DNA of 64,000 nt, taken from positions 2,046,001-2,110,000 of the forward strand of contig OZ220707.1 of NCBI GenBank assembly GCA_965116685.1, written 5' to 3'. The notes beneath the pieces are model-generated. The model was not told the DNA's origin. It worked only from the letters and a program-made list of their open reading frames with translations, and ran no database searches. The stretch comes from Bin80 sp965116685 (GTDB lineage: Bacteria; Bacteroidota; Rhodothermia; Rhodothermales; Bin80). Made by a program: the position numbers and the translations under genes. Shown here in pieces: positions 43,430-52,504 of this stretch. Every line of letters starts with the position of its first letter. Within the stretch, counting starts at the first letter, position 1.

Positions 43430-44596
43430 ATGCGAATTGGAATTACCTGTTACCCGGTTTACGGCGGAAGTGGCGTCGTCGCCACTGAGCTCGGCAGAGC
43501 GCTTGCTACCCGCGGACATGAAATTCACTTCATTGCCTACTCGCTACCCTTCCGGCTCAGCAAGGTTACGGAGAATATATATTTTCACGAAGTGAGTGTA
43601 AATCGTTATCCCCTTTTTGATTTTCCGCCATACGCACTCTCTCTGACAAGTAAGATGGTGGATGTTGCAAAGTACGAAGCATTGGACCTGCTTCATGTAC
43701 ACTATGCGATTCCGCATGCAACCAGTGCCGTCCTGGCACGGGATATCCTCGAAAAGGAATCCCGTTCACTTCCTGTGGTCACGACACTGCATGGAACGGA
43801 TATCACTATCGTAGGGCAGGATGCATCCTACAACCCCGTCGTCACCTATTCGATTAATGCGTCGGACGGCGTGACTGCGGTCTCCAACTTTCTACGACAG
43901 GAGACTTACGATGCGTTCGACATAGAGGTGCCCATCAAGGTGATTCCAAATTTTATTGATACGGAGCATTTTCGGCGACTGGAAAAAGAACATTTCAGGA
44001 CAGCAATCTGTGCACCTGGGCAGAAAGTGGTTGTGCACGTGTCTAATTTTCGGCGCGTGAAGAATGTCTCTCATGTCGTAGAAGTCTTTCACCGGATTCT
44101 TCAGGAGGGGATATCCGCAAAACTTCTTTTGGTCGGGGATGGGCCAGATCGCTCCAATGTGGAGCAACTCACACGTGATCTTGGAATTCAGAGAGCGGTA
44201 CGGTTCCTTGGAAAGCAGGATCCGGTGCAGGAAATTTTGTCTATTGCTGATTTGTTTCTACTCACCAGCGGGTCCGAGTCGTTCGGGCTTGCTCCATTGG
44301 AGGCGATGGCCTGTGGTGTGCCGGTCGTTTGCAGTGATGTTGGCGGGTTGCCAGAGCTCGTTGCGGGCAGTGAGGCCGGATTCTTATGCCCCTTGGGGGA
44401 TATTGATGCGTTCGCGAAAGCATGTATCAAGGTATTGACCGATGATTCACTGCATGCAGAGATGGCCCAACATGCCAGAGAATATGCAGTCCGTCATTAT
44501 GATACACACGCAATCGTTGCCCAGTATGAAGAGTATTATGAAGAGATTATCAGGAAAACGGCTGCACAGAAGTCGAAGATCATTGTGCCAGAGTAG
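43430..44596 (+). CDS. bshA: N-acetyl-alpha-D-glucosaminyl L-malate synthase (bacillithiol)
   Basis: 388 residues. A GT4-type glycosyltransferase with MRIGITCYPVYGGSGVVATE at the start, then DLLHVHYAIPHATSAVLARD, PVVTTLHGTDITIVGQDASY and a C-terminal donor-binding region (LLTSGSESFGLAPLEAMACG with a conserved Glu). It joins UDP-GlcNAc and L-malate in the first step of bacillithiol synthesis. The text YPVYGGSG(V) and HYAIPHA distinguish BshA from other GT4 enzymes. No bshB or bshC in the window. It is followed by folA, convergently, at 48 bases. Confidence 0.92.
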   Translation: MRIGITCYPVYGGSGVVATELGRALATRGHEIHFIAYSLPFRLSKVTENIYFHEVSVNRYPLFDFPPYALSLTSKMVDVAKYEALDLLHVHYAIPHATSAVLARDILEKESRSLPVVTTLHGTDITIVGQDASYNPVVTYSINASDGVTAVSNFLRQETYDAFDIEVPIKVIPNFIDTEHFRRLEKEHFRTAICAPGQKVVVHVSNFRRVKNVSHVVEVFHRILQEGISAKLLLVGDGPDRSNVEQLTRDLGIQRAVRFLGKQDPVQEILSIADLFLLTSGSESFGLAPLEAMACGVPVVCSDVGGLPELVAGSEAGFLCPLGDIDAFAKACIKVLTDDSLHAEMAQHAREYAVRHYDTHAIVAQYEEYYEEIIRKTAAQKSKIIVPE

Positions 44597-44644
44597 CATC
44601 TTCAGCAGATTCTGCGCCGGTGATTGGGATTCGCTCAGATCAAA

Positions 44645-45184
44645 TCAGGTAGATCCACGGTGCTTGTGGGGAATGATTCGGTCGTAGGTGACAAAGGAAA
44701 ACCCCTCACGCGGTTCTTCGTGGGTGAGGGAAAATTCGGTCCCAATCAAATGTTCATAAGCCGGGAAAAAGGTGTCCCCTTCGTACGCTCCATCAATGAG
44801 GGTTAATTCAAGGCGATCAGCCCAATTCAATCCCTCCTCGTAAACTCCCGCACCACCAGCGATAAAAACCTTCTCGGCCGTCTTCACGCGATCCAGCGCA
44901 GATTCGAGCGAGGGACACGGTTCAATGTCCGGGTGAATTACAGAATTCAGATTTCTGGTCAGCGCAAGTGTCGGTCTGCCTGGCAGGGGTTTGCCAAAGT
45001 CACGGATCAGCCCTTGGCACGTTACACGTCCCATAATCATCGGGAAACCATACGTCAGTCGCTTGAAACGTTTCATGTCTTCCGGCACATGCCAAGGAAG
45101 ACGAGTCTCACGGCCGATGCACCGATTCTCACGAGTCAGCGCAGCGATGACGATCACCAGAGGACGTCTTACATGCTTTCCCAA
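44645..45184 (-). CDS. folA: Dihydrofolate reductase
   Basis: 179 residues. LVIVIAALTRENRCIGRETR and LPWHVPEDMKRFKRLTYGFP are the substrate and NADPH-binding start; PMIMGRVTCQGL, GRPTLALTRNLN and VFIAGGAGVYEEGL complete the fold. It reduces dihydrofolate to tetrahydrofolate, regenerating what thymidylate synthase uses. thyA lies upstream on the same strand with two genes between. The start overlaps the MamK-like gene's end by 16 bases, so translation is coupled. The signature Trp in LPWHVP is present. Confidence 0.95.
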   Translation of the reverse strand: MGKHVRRPLVIVIAALTRENRCIGRETRLPWHVPEDMKRFKRLTYGFPMIMGRVTCQGLIRDFGKPLPGRPTLALTRNLNSVIHPDIEPCPSLESALDRVKTAEKVFIAGGAGVYEEGLNWADRLELTLIDGAYEGDTFFPAYEHLIGTEFSLTHEEPREGFSFVTYDRIIPHKHRGST

Positions 45185-46194
45185 TACTCTTCCGGCATGT
45201 CTTCGGCTAGACTCAGAGCACCTTCGGCGCCACTGAACAGCGGGTCCTGAATAGGAGTGATGGTGAACTGCCCGTACTCTTCCAGGGCGGAACAGATCGC
45301 TTTTGCCAAGCCATGGATTTGGCTTCCACCGCCAGCTAAATAGACATTATGACGTACCCGCTCCTGAAGCATTGGCTCATAGCCACTTAACAAATCAATG
45401 AGTGTCTCCGCAATCACGGGCACCAGCGAGTCACAGGCTCGGTGGACTTCCTCGGTAAGGTCATGTACTTCGAATTTTCCAGCAATGGGTATTTTGACGC
45501 CGAAGCGATTTGATTCCTCGGATACACTCCCGTATTTCTCTTTGATTTCCCGCACAAACGTTTCACTCAGAGGTGCATTTGGGAAACGCTCCGACAGAAG
45601 GGCAAAGAGTTGTTGATCTACGTGATCTCCTGCAGTACGCAGTGAGCGCTGATCTTCTTCACTGGGCATGGTGCCATGCATGATACAGAAATCAATCGTA
45701 CCTGCACCGATATCAATAATACAGGTATTATTGAGAGCGCCCAGTTTATATGCGACGGCAAAGGGTTCCGATACCAGCATCAGTGTGTCTGCCCATTCTC
45801 CTACCGCATTGCGTATCGCAAGTTTATTTACACGCAAGGCTTCCGCAGGAACGCCAATGGCGGCATAAATCTTCTGTCCCTCCTCCGGCTGAGCGAGTTC
45901 AATCAAGTGGCTGATTAGCTCGCGGACCGCTTTTTCGTCGGTGGTGGTTCCATCCCGGATGACCCCATATTCCAAGGGGCGAACCAGGTTGACAGAATTT
46001 CGATGTTCAATTGCATCCATACCGACAAGGACATCGCGCTTCAGCATCCTGCGTGCCACGAAATCACGGGGCCAGCCTACATAGCTATGGACCCATTTCC
46101 GCGTGCCGCTACTGGTTGCAATCGCACTTCGTGATGTTCCTAGATCGATTCCGATACGTAGAACTCCGTTCGATGCATCAGATGTATTTGACAT
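45169..46194 (-). CDS. MamK/MreB-like actin-family protein
   Basis: 341 residues. Actin-fold motifs: phosphate 1 GIDLGTSRSAIATSSG near residue 16, phosphate 2 IIDIGAGTIDFCIMHG near 162, and adenosine site YLAGGGSQIHGLAKAI near 285. Between them, LVRPLEYGVIRDGTTTDEKA corresponds to the MreB VRPL(K)DGVIADF segment. Compared with MreB the text is closer to the MamK-like group, which is found outside magnetotactic bacteria too. It may order membrane structures or organise wall synthesis: the next gene is a peptidoglycan amidase, 3 bases away. No mreC or mreD in view. Confidence 0.85.
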   Translation of the reverse strand: MSNTSDASNGVLRIGIDLGTSRSAIATSSGTRKWVHSYVGWPRDFVARRMLKRDVLVGMDAIEHRNSVNLVRPLEYGVIRDGTTTDEKAVRELISHLIELAQPEEGQKIYAAIGVPAEALRVNKLAIRNAVGEWADTLMLVSEPFAVAYKLGALNNTCIIDIGAGTIDFCIMHGTMPSEEDQRSLRTAGDHVDQQLFALLSERFPNAPLSETFVREIKEKYGSVSEESNRFGVKIPIAGKFEVHDLTEEVHRACDSLVPVIAETLIDLLSGYEPMLQERVRHNVYLAGGGSQIHGLAKAICSALEEYGQFTITPIQDPLFSGAEGALSLAEDMPEEYWESM

Positions 46195-46197
46195 ACC

Positions 46198-47199
46198 TTA
46201 GTCTAATTTTGAGGTTGAGTTATGTTTCTGTTCGGAAATATACGAGAGAATTCCAGATTCAAGGCCGAGAGCCAGTTGTTTACGATACTCAATGTCCCTG
46301 AGATGCTGTTCTTCCTCAGGCATGGAGAGTGCAGTGACTTCCGCCACGACGGCAGGCACACTTGAATTCATGAGTACGACAAAAGGGCCAGGACGTGTTC
46401 CCCAATCAGCAAGATTTGGGTTGAGTTCTCTCATTTTCGAGATCATTGCACGCTGGATATGTGATGCCAGTCGGCGACTATCTTCAATCTTCACCGTCTG
46501 CCCCACGGTCTCCAGACTGCTTTGCCACTCTCCCATACTGTAACCGGCATTGAAATTTTCCCGCTCAGCAATCGCCTCTATCCGCGCGTCACCGCGTGGA
46601 CTAAAATAGAACGTTTCGATCATGGCCATCGTGTCTACGGGAAGTGCATTGACGTGGATCGAAACAAAAAGGTCTGCCCGTTTCTTTTGTGCGATTTCAT
46701 TTCGTTGTTGGAGACTCACACTGATATCTTTTCGTCGTGTAAGAATGACATTGAACCCGTGAGCTTTCAATCTTCTTTCCAGTCGCAAGGAGAGATCAAG
46801 TGTGAGCGTCTTTTCGGTTAAACCGGCTTGACCTACAGCACCGGGGTCATGTCCTCCATGGCCGGGATCAATCACAATGGTTCGCACACTGAGACCATAG
46901 ATACGAGAGAGAGTCGGGCTGCCGGGCAGGGTCTCCTCTTCGGAAATCTCGTTCAGAGATGCACGCACCTGTTCTTCAGGGGAAAGTAGCACTTCAATGG
47001 GGCCAGCCGGACTAGAGATCAATTCCTCTTCCGGGCTACCCAGGAAAAATCCAATCATGAGTGCCATTAACAGGATCACGCCGGAGTGTTTTACTGTTTT
47101 TCCCGACGCGGAGGTCTCTCGCCCAAGAAGCCTTTGGTTTTCCTCATAGACATCTTGCAATACGGTCTTCTGGCGTCTGTTTGGCTTCCGTGATGTCAT
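46198..47199 (-). CDS. N-acetylmuramoyl-L-alanine amidase, amidase_3 type
   Basis: 333 residues. An N-terminal membrane anchor (VILLMALMIGFFLGSPEEEL, near residue 45) precedes the amidase: TIVIDPGHGGHDPGAVGQAG with a zinc His, Glu in LTEKTLTLDLSLRLER, FVSIHVNALP with the second His, and NSSVPAVVAEVTALSMPEEE with the catalytic Glu. It cleaves the amide between N-acetylmuramate and the peptide stem in the periplasm, for daughter-cell separation or wall turnover. It lies 3 bases upstream of the MamK-like gene, so they share one transcript. Confidence 0.93.
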   Translation of the reverse strand: MTSRKPNRRQKTVLQDVYEENQRLLGRETSASGKTVKHSGVILLMALMIGFFLGSPEEELISSPAGPIEVLLSPEEQVRASLNEISEEETLPGSPTLSRIYGLSVRTIVIDPGHGGHDPGAVGQAGLTEKTLTLDLSLRLERRLKAHGFNVILTRRKDISVSLQQRNEIAQKKRADLFVSIHVNALPVDTMAMIETFYFSPRGDARIEAIAERENFNAGYSMGEWQSSLETVGQTVKIEDSRRLASHIQRAMISKMRELNPNLADWGTRPGPFVVLMNSSVPAVVAEVTALSMPEEEQHLRDIEYRKQLALGLESGILSYISEQKHNSTSKLD

Positions 47200-47224
47200 G
47201 ATTGAAGCAAGTCCTCAATGATCA

Positions 47225-48118
47225 TCAGACAGCAACGGGTGCCTTGATCGATGGATGATGCCGATACCCTTTGAGTGTAAAGTCATCGTACGTATAATCA
47301 AATAGTGACGCCGGTTTTCGTGAGATCTCCAAAGTAGGGAGCGGATGGGGTTCGCGTTCCAACTGTTTGTTCACCTGATCAAGATGGTTTAGGTAAATAT
47401 GAGCATCTCCGATGGTATACACCAGATCTCCCGGCTCAAGACCTGCCTGGTGGGCAACCAAGTGTGTCAGGAGGGCATACTGAGCGATATTGAAGGGGGC
47501 TCCCAGGAAAAGGTCGTTCGAGCGGATATAAAGTTGACAGGACAGCTGATCCCCAACAACGGAAAACTGAAAAAACATGTGGCAGGGTGGAAGTGCCATC
47601 TGATGGAGTTCTTTTGGATTCCACGCGCTCACAATATGTCGACGGCTCCAAGGCGTCTGTTTTAGAGATTCAATGACCGACACAATCTGATCTACACCGG
47701 AAAAAGAGCGCCATTGCTTGCCGTACACCGGCCCCAGATCTCCCCATTTTTTTGCAAACCTGTCCTGACTACGGATCAATTCCTCAAACTCATTCTGATA
47801 TGCCGCCCACTCATCCGAGTCAGATGGTGGTATCTCAAGGTTCTGATGTTGGAGGTAGTTTTTGAGAGGCCACGCCGTCCATATTGAAATTCCCTGATCC
47901 ACCAACGGCTTAATGTTTGTCGAACCCGACAAAAACCACAAAAGTTCACACGCAAGCCCCCGAAACCATACCCGCTTGGTCGTACAGATCGGAAATCCCT
48001 CTTGAAGGGGAAACCGCATCTGGTATCCAAAAACACTGATCGTCCCGGTCCCTGTGCGATCACGACGCTCGTGTCCGTGGTTCAGGACATGGTGCAATAG
48101 ATCCACATAGAGGCGCAT
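47225..48118 (-). CDS. thyA: Thymidylate synthase
   Basis: 297 residues. DRTGTGTISVFGYQMRFPLQ, ELLWFLSGSTNIKPL, and the catalytic Cys in MALPPCHMFFQFSVVGDQLS, then LYIRSNDLFLGAPFNIAQYA and GDLVYTIGDAHIYLNHLDQV. It makes dTMP from dUMP with methylenetetrahydrofolate; the dihydrofolate formed is recycled by FolA three genes down. An insertion of some 45 residues (around 85-135) before the VYGKQWR motif is longer than in E. coli and normal for many other bacteria. Confidence 0.96.
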   Translation of the reverse strand: MRLYVDLLHHVLNHGHERRDRTGTGTISVFGYQMRFPLQEGFPICTTKRVWFRGLACELLWFLSGSTNIKPLVDQGISIWTAWPLKNYLQHQNLEIPPSDSDEWAAYQNEFEELIRSQDRFAKKWGDLGPVYGKQWRSFSGVDQIVSVIESLKQTPWSRRHIVSAWNPKELHQMALPPCHMFFQFSVVGDQLSCQLYIRSNDLFLGAPFNIAQYALLTHLVAHQAGLEPGDLVYTIGDAHIYLNHLDQVNKQLEREPHPLPTLEISRKPASLFDYTYDDFTLKGYRHHPSIKAPVAV

Positions 48119-48399
48119 AAAAAAACCCTTGATACGAACTAGGTTTTACGGTAAAAAGACAAGGTCGCTCCGGGAATTCCAAAATAATTCAGTTTCCCTG
48201 GGCCATGACACTTGCCGGGTAAAGGAAATGTACAGATATTTTCCCTGACTAGTCGCACAGACATTGGGTTGATCTGTCTGCTAATTGAGAATCCGGCTGC
48301 GGTGTATTACCTTTGCCCTTATCATAAGATGGAAACTGAAACATTTTGTGGTGCATAATCTTGATTGAACCCTAACAGAGCTTCTAACCCAAGGATAAA
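48119..48399. promoter_or_regulatory. Divergent intergenic region upstream of thyA
   Basis: 281 bases between thyA and an unrelated small gene reading the other way. It must contain promoters for both. No repeat or clear consensus was picked out. Confidence 0.35.
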
Positions 48400-48660
48400 A
48401 TGGACCCAAATCTTCACCAAAAGCAAGGCATCACGCACCTGGAAAAAGTTTTACAGTATGCCCCAATGGTTGCTACTGGTACGGAGGCGGTGGTGCATCT
48501 AACCACTGAAGACTGGTATGTGGTTGCGGACACACTTTTCCAAATGAACACGCCGACAGAGTTGTTGCCGGAGGGTATTCAGGATTTTCGTCTGAGTGAT
48601 GATCACAAAGCCATTGAGCTTGATACCGATGAACTTCAAATCAGTATTGAAATGTTTTAG
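48400..48660 (+). CDS. Conserved-looking small acidic protein
   Basis: 86 residues, MDPNLHQKQGITHLEKVLQY at the start, no hydrophobic segment. It is acidic near the end (DDHKAIELDTDELQISIEMF) and has an alpha/beta look: LTTEDWYVVADTLFQM. It precedes the UPF0261 gene with 56 bases between and may share its transcript. Family unrecognised. Confidence 0.55.
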   Translation: MDPNLHQKQGITHLEKVLQYAPMVATGTEAVVHLTTEDWYVVADTLFQMNTPTELLPEGIQDFRLSDDHKAIELDTDELQISIEMF

Positions 48661-48716
48661 GCCTCGTTGATTCGAACAAGTCCTGCTGTGGCATCCAAGT
48701 GAATAATGATGTACGG

Positions 48717-49970
48717 ATGATGTCCAAAAAATTTCTACTAGTTGGTACACTGGATACGAAAGGGATGGAGTACGCGTACGCACGCGAACTCATCCAATCT
48801 CAGGGGCTCCCATGCATCCTGATGGACGTGGGGGTCATGGGCGATCCTCAGTGTGAACCGGATATATCCGCGGATGAGGTCGCCAGAGCCGGAGGGAGTA
48901 GCCTTTCAGCATTGAGAGAATCTGGAAGTCGCAGCCATGCGCTTGATGTCCTCACACAGGGTGCCGTAGAGCTTACAGGGAATGCAGTGTCGCAGCTGGC
49001 GGGGGTTTTGGCGTTGGGTGGATCAGGTGGAACGGCAGTTGGGACTGCAGTCATGCGATCTTTGCCGATTGGACTTCCCAAGGTCATGCTCTCCACGCTC
49101 GCTTCCGGCAATGTCGCTCCTTATGTCGGTGAGAGTGACATTGCAATGATGTATTCGGTCGTGGATATTGCCGGATTAAATCAGGTCAGCAGGGTGATCA
49201 TAAGCAATGCCGTCGGGGCGCTTTGCGGTATGGCCAAACAGGAGGTCTCAGAACAGGCTTCTGCTCTGCGCCCTTTGATTGCCGCATCCATGTTTGGGGT
49301 GACTACCCCTTGTGTCACAAAAGTGCGTGATCACCTGGAAGCATCGGGGTATGAGGTAGTGGTTTTTCATGCAACTGGTAGTGGGGGGCGTGCAATGGAG
49401 AAACTGATCGCTGACGGATTTTTTAAGGGGGTTGCCGACATCACAACGACAGAGTGGTGCGATGAAGTGGTCGGAGGGGTTTTGAGCGCCGGCCCACGCC
49501 GATTGGAAGCGGCCATTACAGCTGGAATTCCACAGGTGATCTCCTGTGGCGCGTTGGATATGGTGAATTACTGGGCTCTGGAGACGGTCCCGACAAAATT
49601 CCGGGAGCGCACCTTGCATCCCCACAACGCCAATGTCACACTAATGCGGACAAGTGCGGAGGAGTGTGTCCAGATAGGCAGAGAGATTGGCATCCGGCTG
49701 CGTCAGGCGCGTGCACCGGTGACCTTGTTGATCCCTCTGAGGGGTGTCAGCATGTTGGATGCGCCTGATCAGCCTTTTTTTGACCCCAGCGCCAACCAGG
49801 CCCTGTTTGATTCGCTCCGTGCCAATTGTGGTTTATCGGTGAGCGTGAAAGAATATGACCTGCACATCAACGATCCGGGCTTCGCCAAAGCACTCGCAAA
49901 TGAGTTAATGCACAACCTGGCCGGGAACATTCCCGGCCAAATCATAAAAAAAGATCAGAGACTCAAGTAG
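48717..49970 (+). CDS. UPF0261 / Tm-1-like ATP-binding protein
   Basis: 417 residues from ATG 48717 (MMSKKFLLVGTLDTKGMEYA), with a GTG six codons earlier also possible. The family pattern is FLLVGTLDTKG, ALGGSGGTAVGTAVMRSLPI with a nucleotide-binding glycine-rich loop, MLSTLASGNVAPYVGESDI and VFHATGSGGRAMEKLIADGF. Tm-1-like proteins bind ATP; in plants one domain inhibits virus replication, but in bacteria the job is unknown. A palindromic hairpin lies in its last codons (49919-49938). Confidence 0.88.
   Translation: MMSKKFLLVGTLDTKGMEYAYARELIQSQGLPCILMDVGVMGDPQCEPDISADEVARAGGSSLSALRESGSRSHALDVLTQGAVELTGNAVSQLAGVLALGGSGGTAVGTAVMRSLPIGLPKVMLSTLASGNVAPYVGESDIAMMYSVVDIAGLNQVSRVIISNAVGALCGMAKQEVSEQASALRPLIAASMFGVTTPCVTKVRDHLEASGYEVVVFHATGSGGRAMEKLIADGFFKGVADITTTEWCDEVVGGVLSAGPRRLEAAITAGIPQVISCGALDMVNYWALETVPTKFRERTLHPHNANVTLMRTSAEECVQIGREIGIRLRQARAPVTLLIPLRGVSMLDAPDQPFFDPSANQALFDSLRANCGLSVSVKEYDLHINDPGFAKALANELMHNLAGNIPGQIIKKDQRLK
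49919..49938. repeat. Perfect palindromic hairpin at the end of the UPF0261 gene
   Basis: GGCCGGGAA at 49919-49927, a two-base loop, then TTCCCGGCC to 49938, followed on the + strand by an A-rich tract. It falls within codons for NLAGNIPG. It could protect the mRNA 3' end; the following A-run rather than T-run argues against a standard terminator. Confidence 0.4.
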
Positions 49971-50002
49971 TTTGTGATGGTGGTGCTTTCACGTAACTTC
50001 AG

Positions 50003-50293
50003 ATGGTGGACGATATGAATATTTTGGTGCTTCCAGCTGCATTGGCTGCCCTACTTGTGGCTATAACGTTTGGGATTCCGCGCTATAGAGATAAAATGAA
50101 ACCCAAGTCCTTCAAAGGCTTGCTCATCAGGCTCGCCGCTGGTGTCTTATTGTTCATTCTAGTTCTTACAGAGGGGAATCCAAATCCATGGGGATGGTTG
50201 CTCCTTCTTTTCGTGACGGCCATGTTAATTGGAAGAATAGTATTGTACTATCGTACCAAAACAGGGCCGCTCGAAAATCAAGGAGTCGATTGA
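50003..50293 (+). CDS. Small integral membrane protein
   Basis: 96 residues from ATG 50003; MNILVLPAALAALLVAITFG four codons later is an alternative start. Three hydrophobic helices are seen, separated by charged turns (PRYRDKMKPKSFK, LTEGNPNPWG). No known family. It is 32 bases after UPF0261, suggesting co-transcription. Confidence 0.6.
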   Translation: MVDDMNILVLPAALAALLVAITFGIPRYRDKMKPKSFKGLLIRLAAGVLLFILVLTEGNPNPWGWLLLLFVTAMLIGRIVLYYRTKTGPLENQGVD

Positions 50294-50324
50294 TTGTTAA
50301 AGCAGATCAGTTGACACCTGCAGG

Positions 50325-52157
50325 TCACCACGCAATCCCATAGTCATCTCCATGATCGCTCGCACCACCCCATAGGGTGCTATGCTTCCGGTCAAACTGG
50401 ATTGCAGTAATCGGCCCACTGGTGCGTGTGCCGAACGTAAGGCGGTAATTCATGTCCCGGAGCTCTCGCTGAACCCAGTCGGGGACTTCGTTATTCAGCA
50501 AAAGGCGTCCTGGGCGAATCTCATGCTCGCCAAAGGATCCCCGTAATTGAAAACTGTTGATGTTGGCCGCCTCTACTGCTTCCTGCACATTCATGCCGAA
50601 TTCGACGATGTTCAGGAAAAACTGGAGCAGGTTTTGGTCCTGACCATCACCACCCTGGACTGCAAAGGACAGGTAGGGAAGTCCGTCTTTGAGTGCCATT
50701 CCCGGAGTCAGCGTTGCACGTGGCCGTTTGCCCGGCTCGGGCAGGTTGTATGGATTCTCGGCGGGATCCAATACAAAACTTTGCATCCGCTGGCTTAATC
50801 CAACGCCAGTTTCCCCGGCAATGACTGCAGGGATCCAACCACCGCTTGGCGTAATTGAGACAACCCAACCTTCCGCATCAGCAGCCTGAATGGAGGTGGT
50901 TCCCGCATAAAAATCAGACTCATAGGAGATCTCGCTTCCATAATCGGTGCTATCCGTTGCCCACTGATCCAGGTAATGCAGATAAGGGTTTTCCTCCCCC
51001 TGAAACGGATACGGATCTCCGGGCTTGATCTTCGGATCGTTCTCGTTCCAATTGATCGTTTGTACACGGGCGTTGGCATACTCTTTGGAAAGTAGCCCTT
51101 CCATTGGCTCGGCAGGGGGATAGTACGGATCTCCATAATAGAAGTCGCGGTCGGCAAAGGTCATGTTCATCACCTGGTACAGTGCATGAATGTAGCGGGT
51201 ACTGTTGTAACCCATTGCCTTGAGATCCATGGTTTCGAGCATGTTCAGCGCCTGCAGCATCACAGGCCCCTGCACCCATGATGTAAGCTTATAGACCTGG
51301 ATCCCTTTGTAATCTGTCATCACCGGCTCTTCAATATATACCTGCCACTGATCCAGATCCTCCATTGTGATGAGCCCTCCTTGCTCCTGGGTTCCACGAA
51401 CGATCTCTTCAGCTATATCACCTCTGTAGAAGCGGTCATAGGCGGCATAGATGGCTTCTTTCCGTGATTTTCCTGCCTCAAGAGCGGCTGATTCCACTTC
51501 AACAAGCTTGCGCAGCGTCTCTGCCAGATTGGCCTGCACGAAAAGCTGCCCTTCTCTTGGGGCGGGATTCTCATCATCCGCGTTTGGCAAATAAACTGAT
51601 TTTGAGTAGGGCCAGTCTGCAATGCGCTCGGCGTGATTTTCGATAGACCGCACTGCAGATCGTTCAATTGGGTACCCCTCGGCCATCTGAATACTAGGTT
51701 CCAGGATATCCTTGAGACTCAGCGTACCATACTCTGCGAGCATGACCATGAGTCCGCCAGGTGTGCCAGGAGTGACCGCTGCCAACGGACCGTATTCGGG
51801 GGGGTACTTGAGGTCTTGACCTTTATAAAACTCGGTGGTTGCTCCCGTTGGAGCGACCCCCAGGGCGTTAATGCCGACCACTTTTTTCTGGTTCGGGTCA
51901 TAAATCAATGCCTGAGTTTCGCCGCCCCAGCTCAGTACGTCCCACATCGTGCTCGTTGCTCCGAGCATCGCACAGGCTGCGTCGACGGCATTTCCTCCTT
52001 TTGCGAACATCATGGCCCCTGCGGTGGCTCCGAGCGGTTTGCCTGTGATTGCAACCCAGTGACGACCATGCAGTACTGGTTTGGCGGTGCGTTGTGCTTG
52101 TGCAGATACGGCAATCATGCAGCAGAGAAGTAGTAATTGGATTTGGCGAATAAACAT
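50325..52157 (-). CDS. ggt: Gamma-glutamyltransferase family protein, secreted
   Basis: 610 residues from the ATG at 52157 (MFIRQIQLLLLCCMIAVSAQ), which yields a signal peptide cut near QAQ-R; the frame opens 11 codons earlier too. AGAMMFAKGGNAVDAACAML is the conserved N-terminal block. The self-cleavage Thr follows FYAGTTSIQAADAEG near residue 425, and GGWIPAVIAGETGVGLSQRM lies in the small subunit, followed by RPRATLTPGMALKDG and FAVQGGDGQDQNLLQFFLNI. It hydrolyses or transfers gamma-glutamyl groups, for example from glutathione-like thiols, in the periplasm. The Thr-Thr-Ser context differs a little from the classical enzyme. Confidence 0.88.
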   Translation of the reverse strand: MFIRQIQLLLLCCMIAVSAQAQRTAKPVLHGRHWVAITGKPLGATAGAMMFAKGGNAVDAACAMLGATSTMWDVLSWGGETQALIYDPNQKKVVGINALGVAPTGATTEFYKGQDLKYPPEYGPLAAVTPGTPGGLMVMLAEYGTLSLKDILEPSIQMAEGYPIERSAVRSIENHAERIADWPYSKSVYLPNADDENPAPREGQLFVQANLAETLRKLVEVESAALEAGKSRKEAIYAAYDRFYRGDIAEEIVRGTQEQGGLITMEDLDQWQVYIEEPVMTDYKGIQVYKLTSWVQGPVMLQALNMLETMDLKAMGYNSTRYIHALYQVMNMTFADRDFYYGDPYYPPAEPMEGLLSKEYANARVQTINWNENDPKIKPGDPYPFQGEENPYLHYLDQWATDSTDYGSEISYESDFYAGTTSIQAADAEGWVVSITPSGGWIPAVIAGETGVGLSQRMQSFVLDPAENPYNLPEPGKRPRATLTPGMALKDGLPYLSFAVQGGDGQDQNLLQFFLNIVEFGMNVQEAVEAANINSFQLRGSFGEHEIRPGRLLLNNEVPDWVQRELRDMNYRLTFGTRTSGPITAIQFDRKHSTLWGGASDHGDDYGIAW

Positions 52158-52504
52158 GTGTGTGGTTTTTCGAATCGGGTTGTTGTTCAAAAGCGCGTTT
52201 CTAACGCAATCATTTGGATTGTTCCCTATTAATATACTTTACTCCCGGGAGCTTCTTGGGGGCCCCCTTATTGACTGGTAGGAAAACGGACACAATAGGG
52301 TGGCAAGGGATCCAAACTACTGGTTACCATATCTCCATTGATGCCGTGCCCATGAGGGATTGTAACCCAAAATCCAAGCCGTGTTATAGACACGGCAATT
52401 GGTCGCAATTCCATAAAAGATCCCCCGCATGTTGATCCATTACAGAGCGAGGGAACTAGGTGAGGCGTGGATCCAATGGCAGCGGTGGAGCTTTTGCCGG
52501 TATT
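52158..52504. other. Intergenic, ribBA end to ggt start
   Basis: About 350 bases on the upstream side of ggt and downstream of ribBA. The ggt promoter must be here. A GGGGGCCCCC palindrome at about 52258-52267 with an A/T-rich flank is the only structure seen. No gene found. Confidence 0.35.

Noticed and set aside
49919..49938. Rho-independent terminator after the UPF0261 gene
   Set aside because: The hairpin is inside the coding sequence and is followed by A rather than T.
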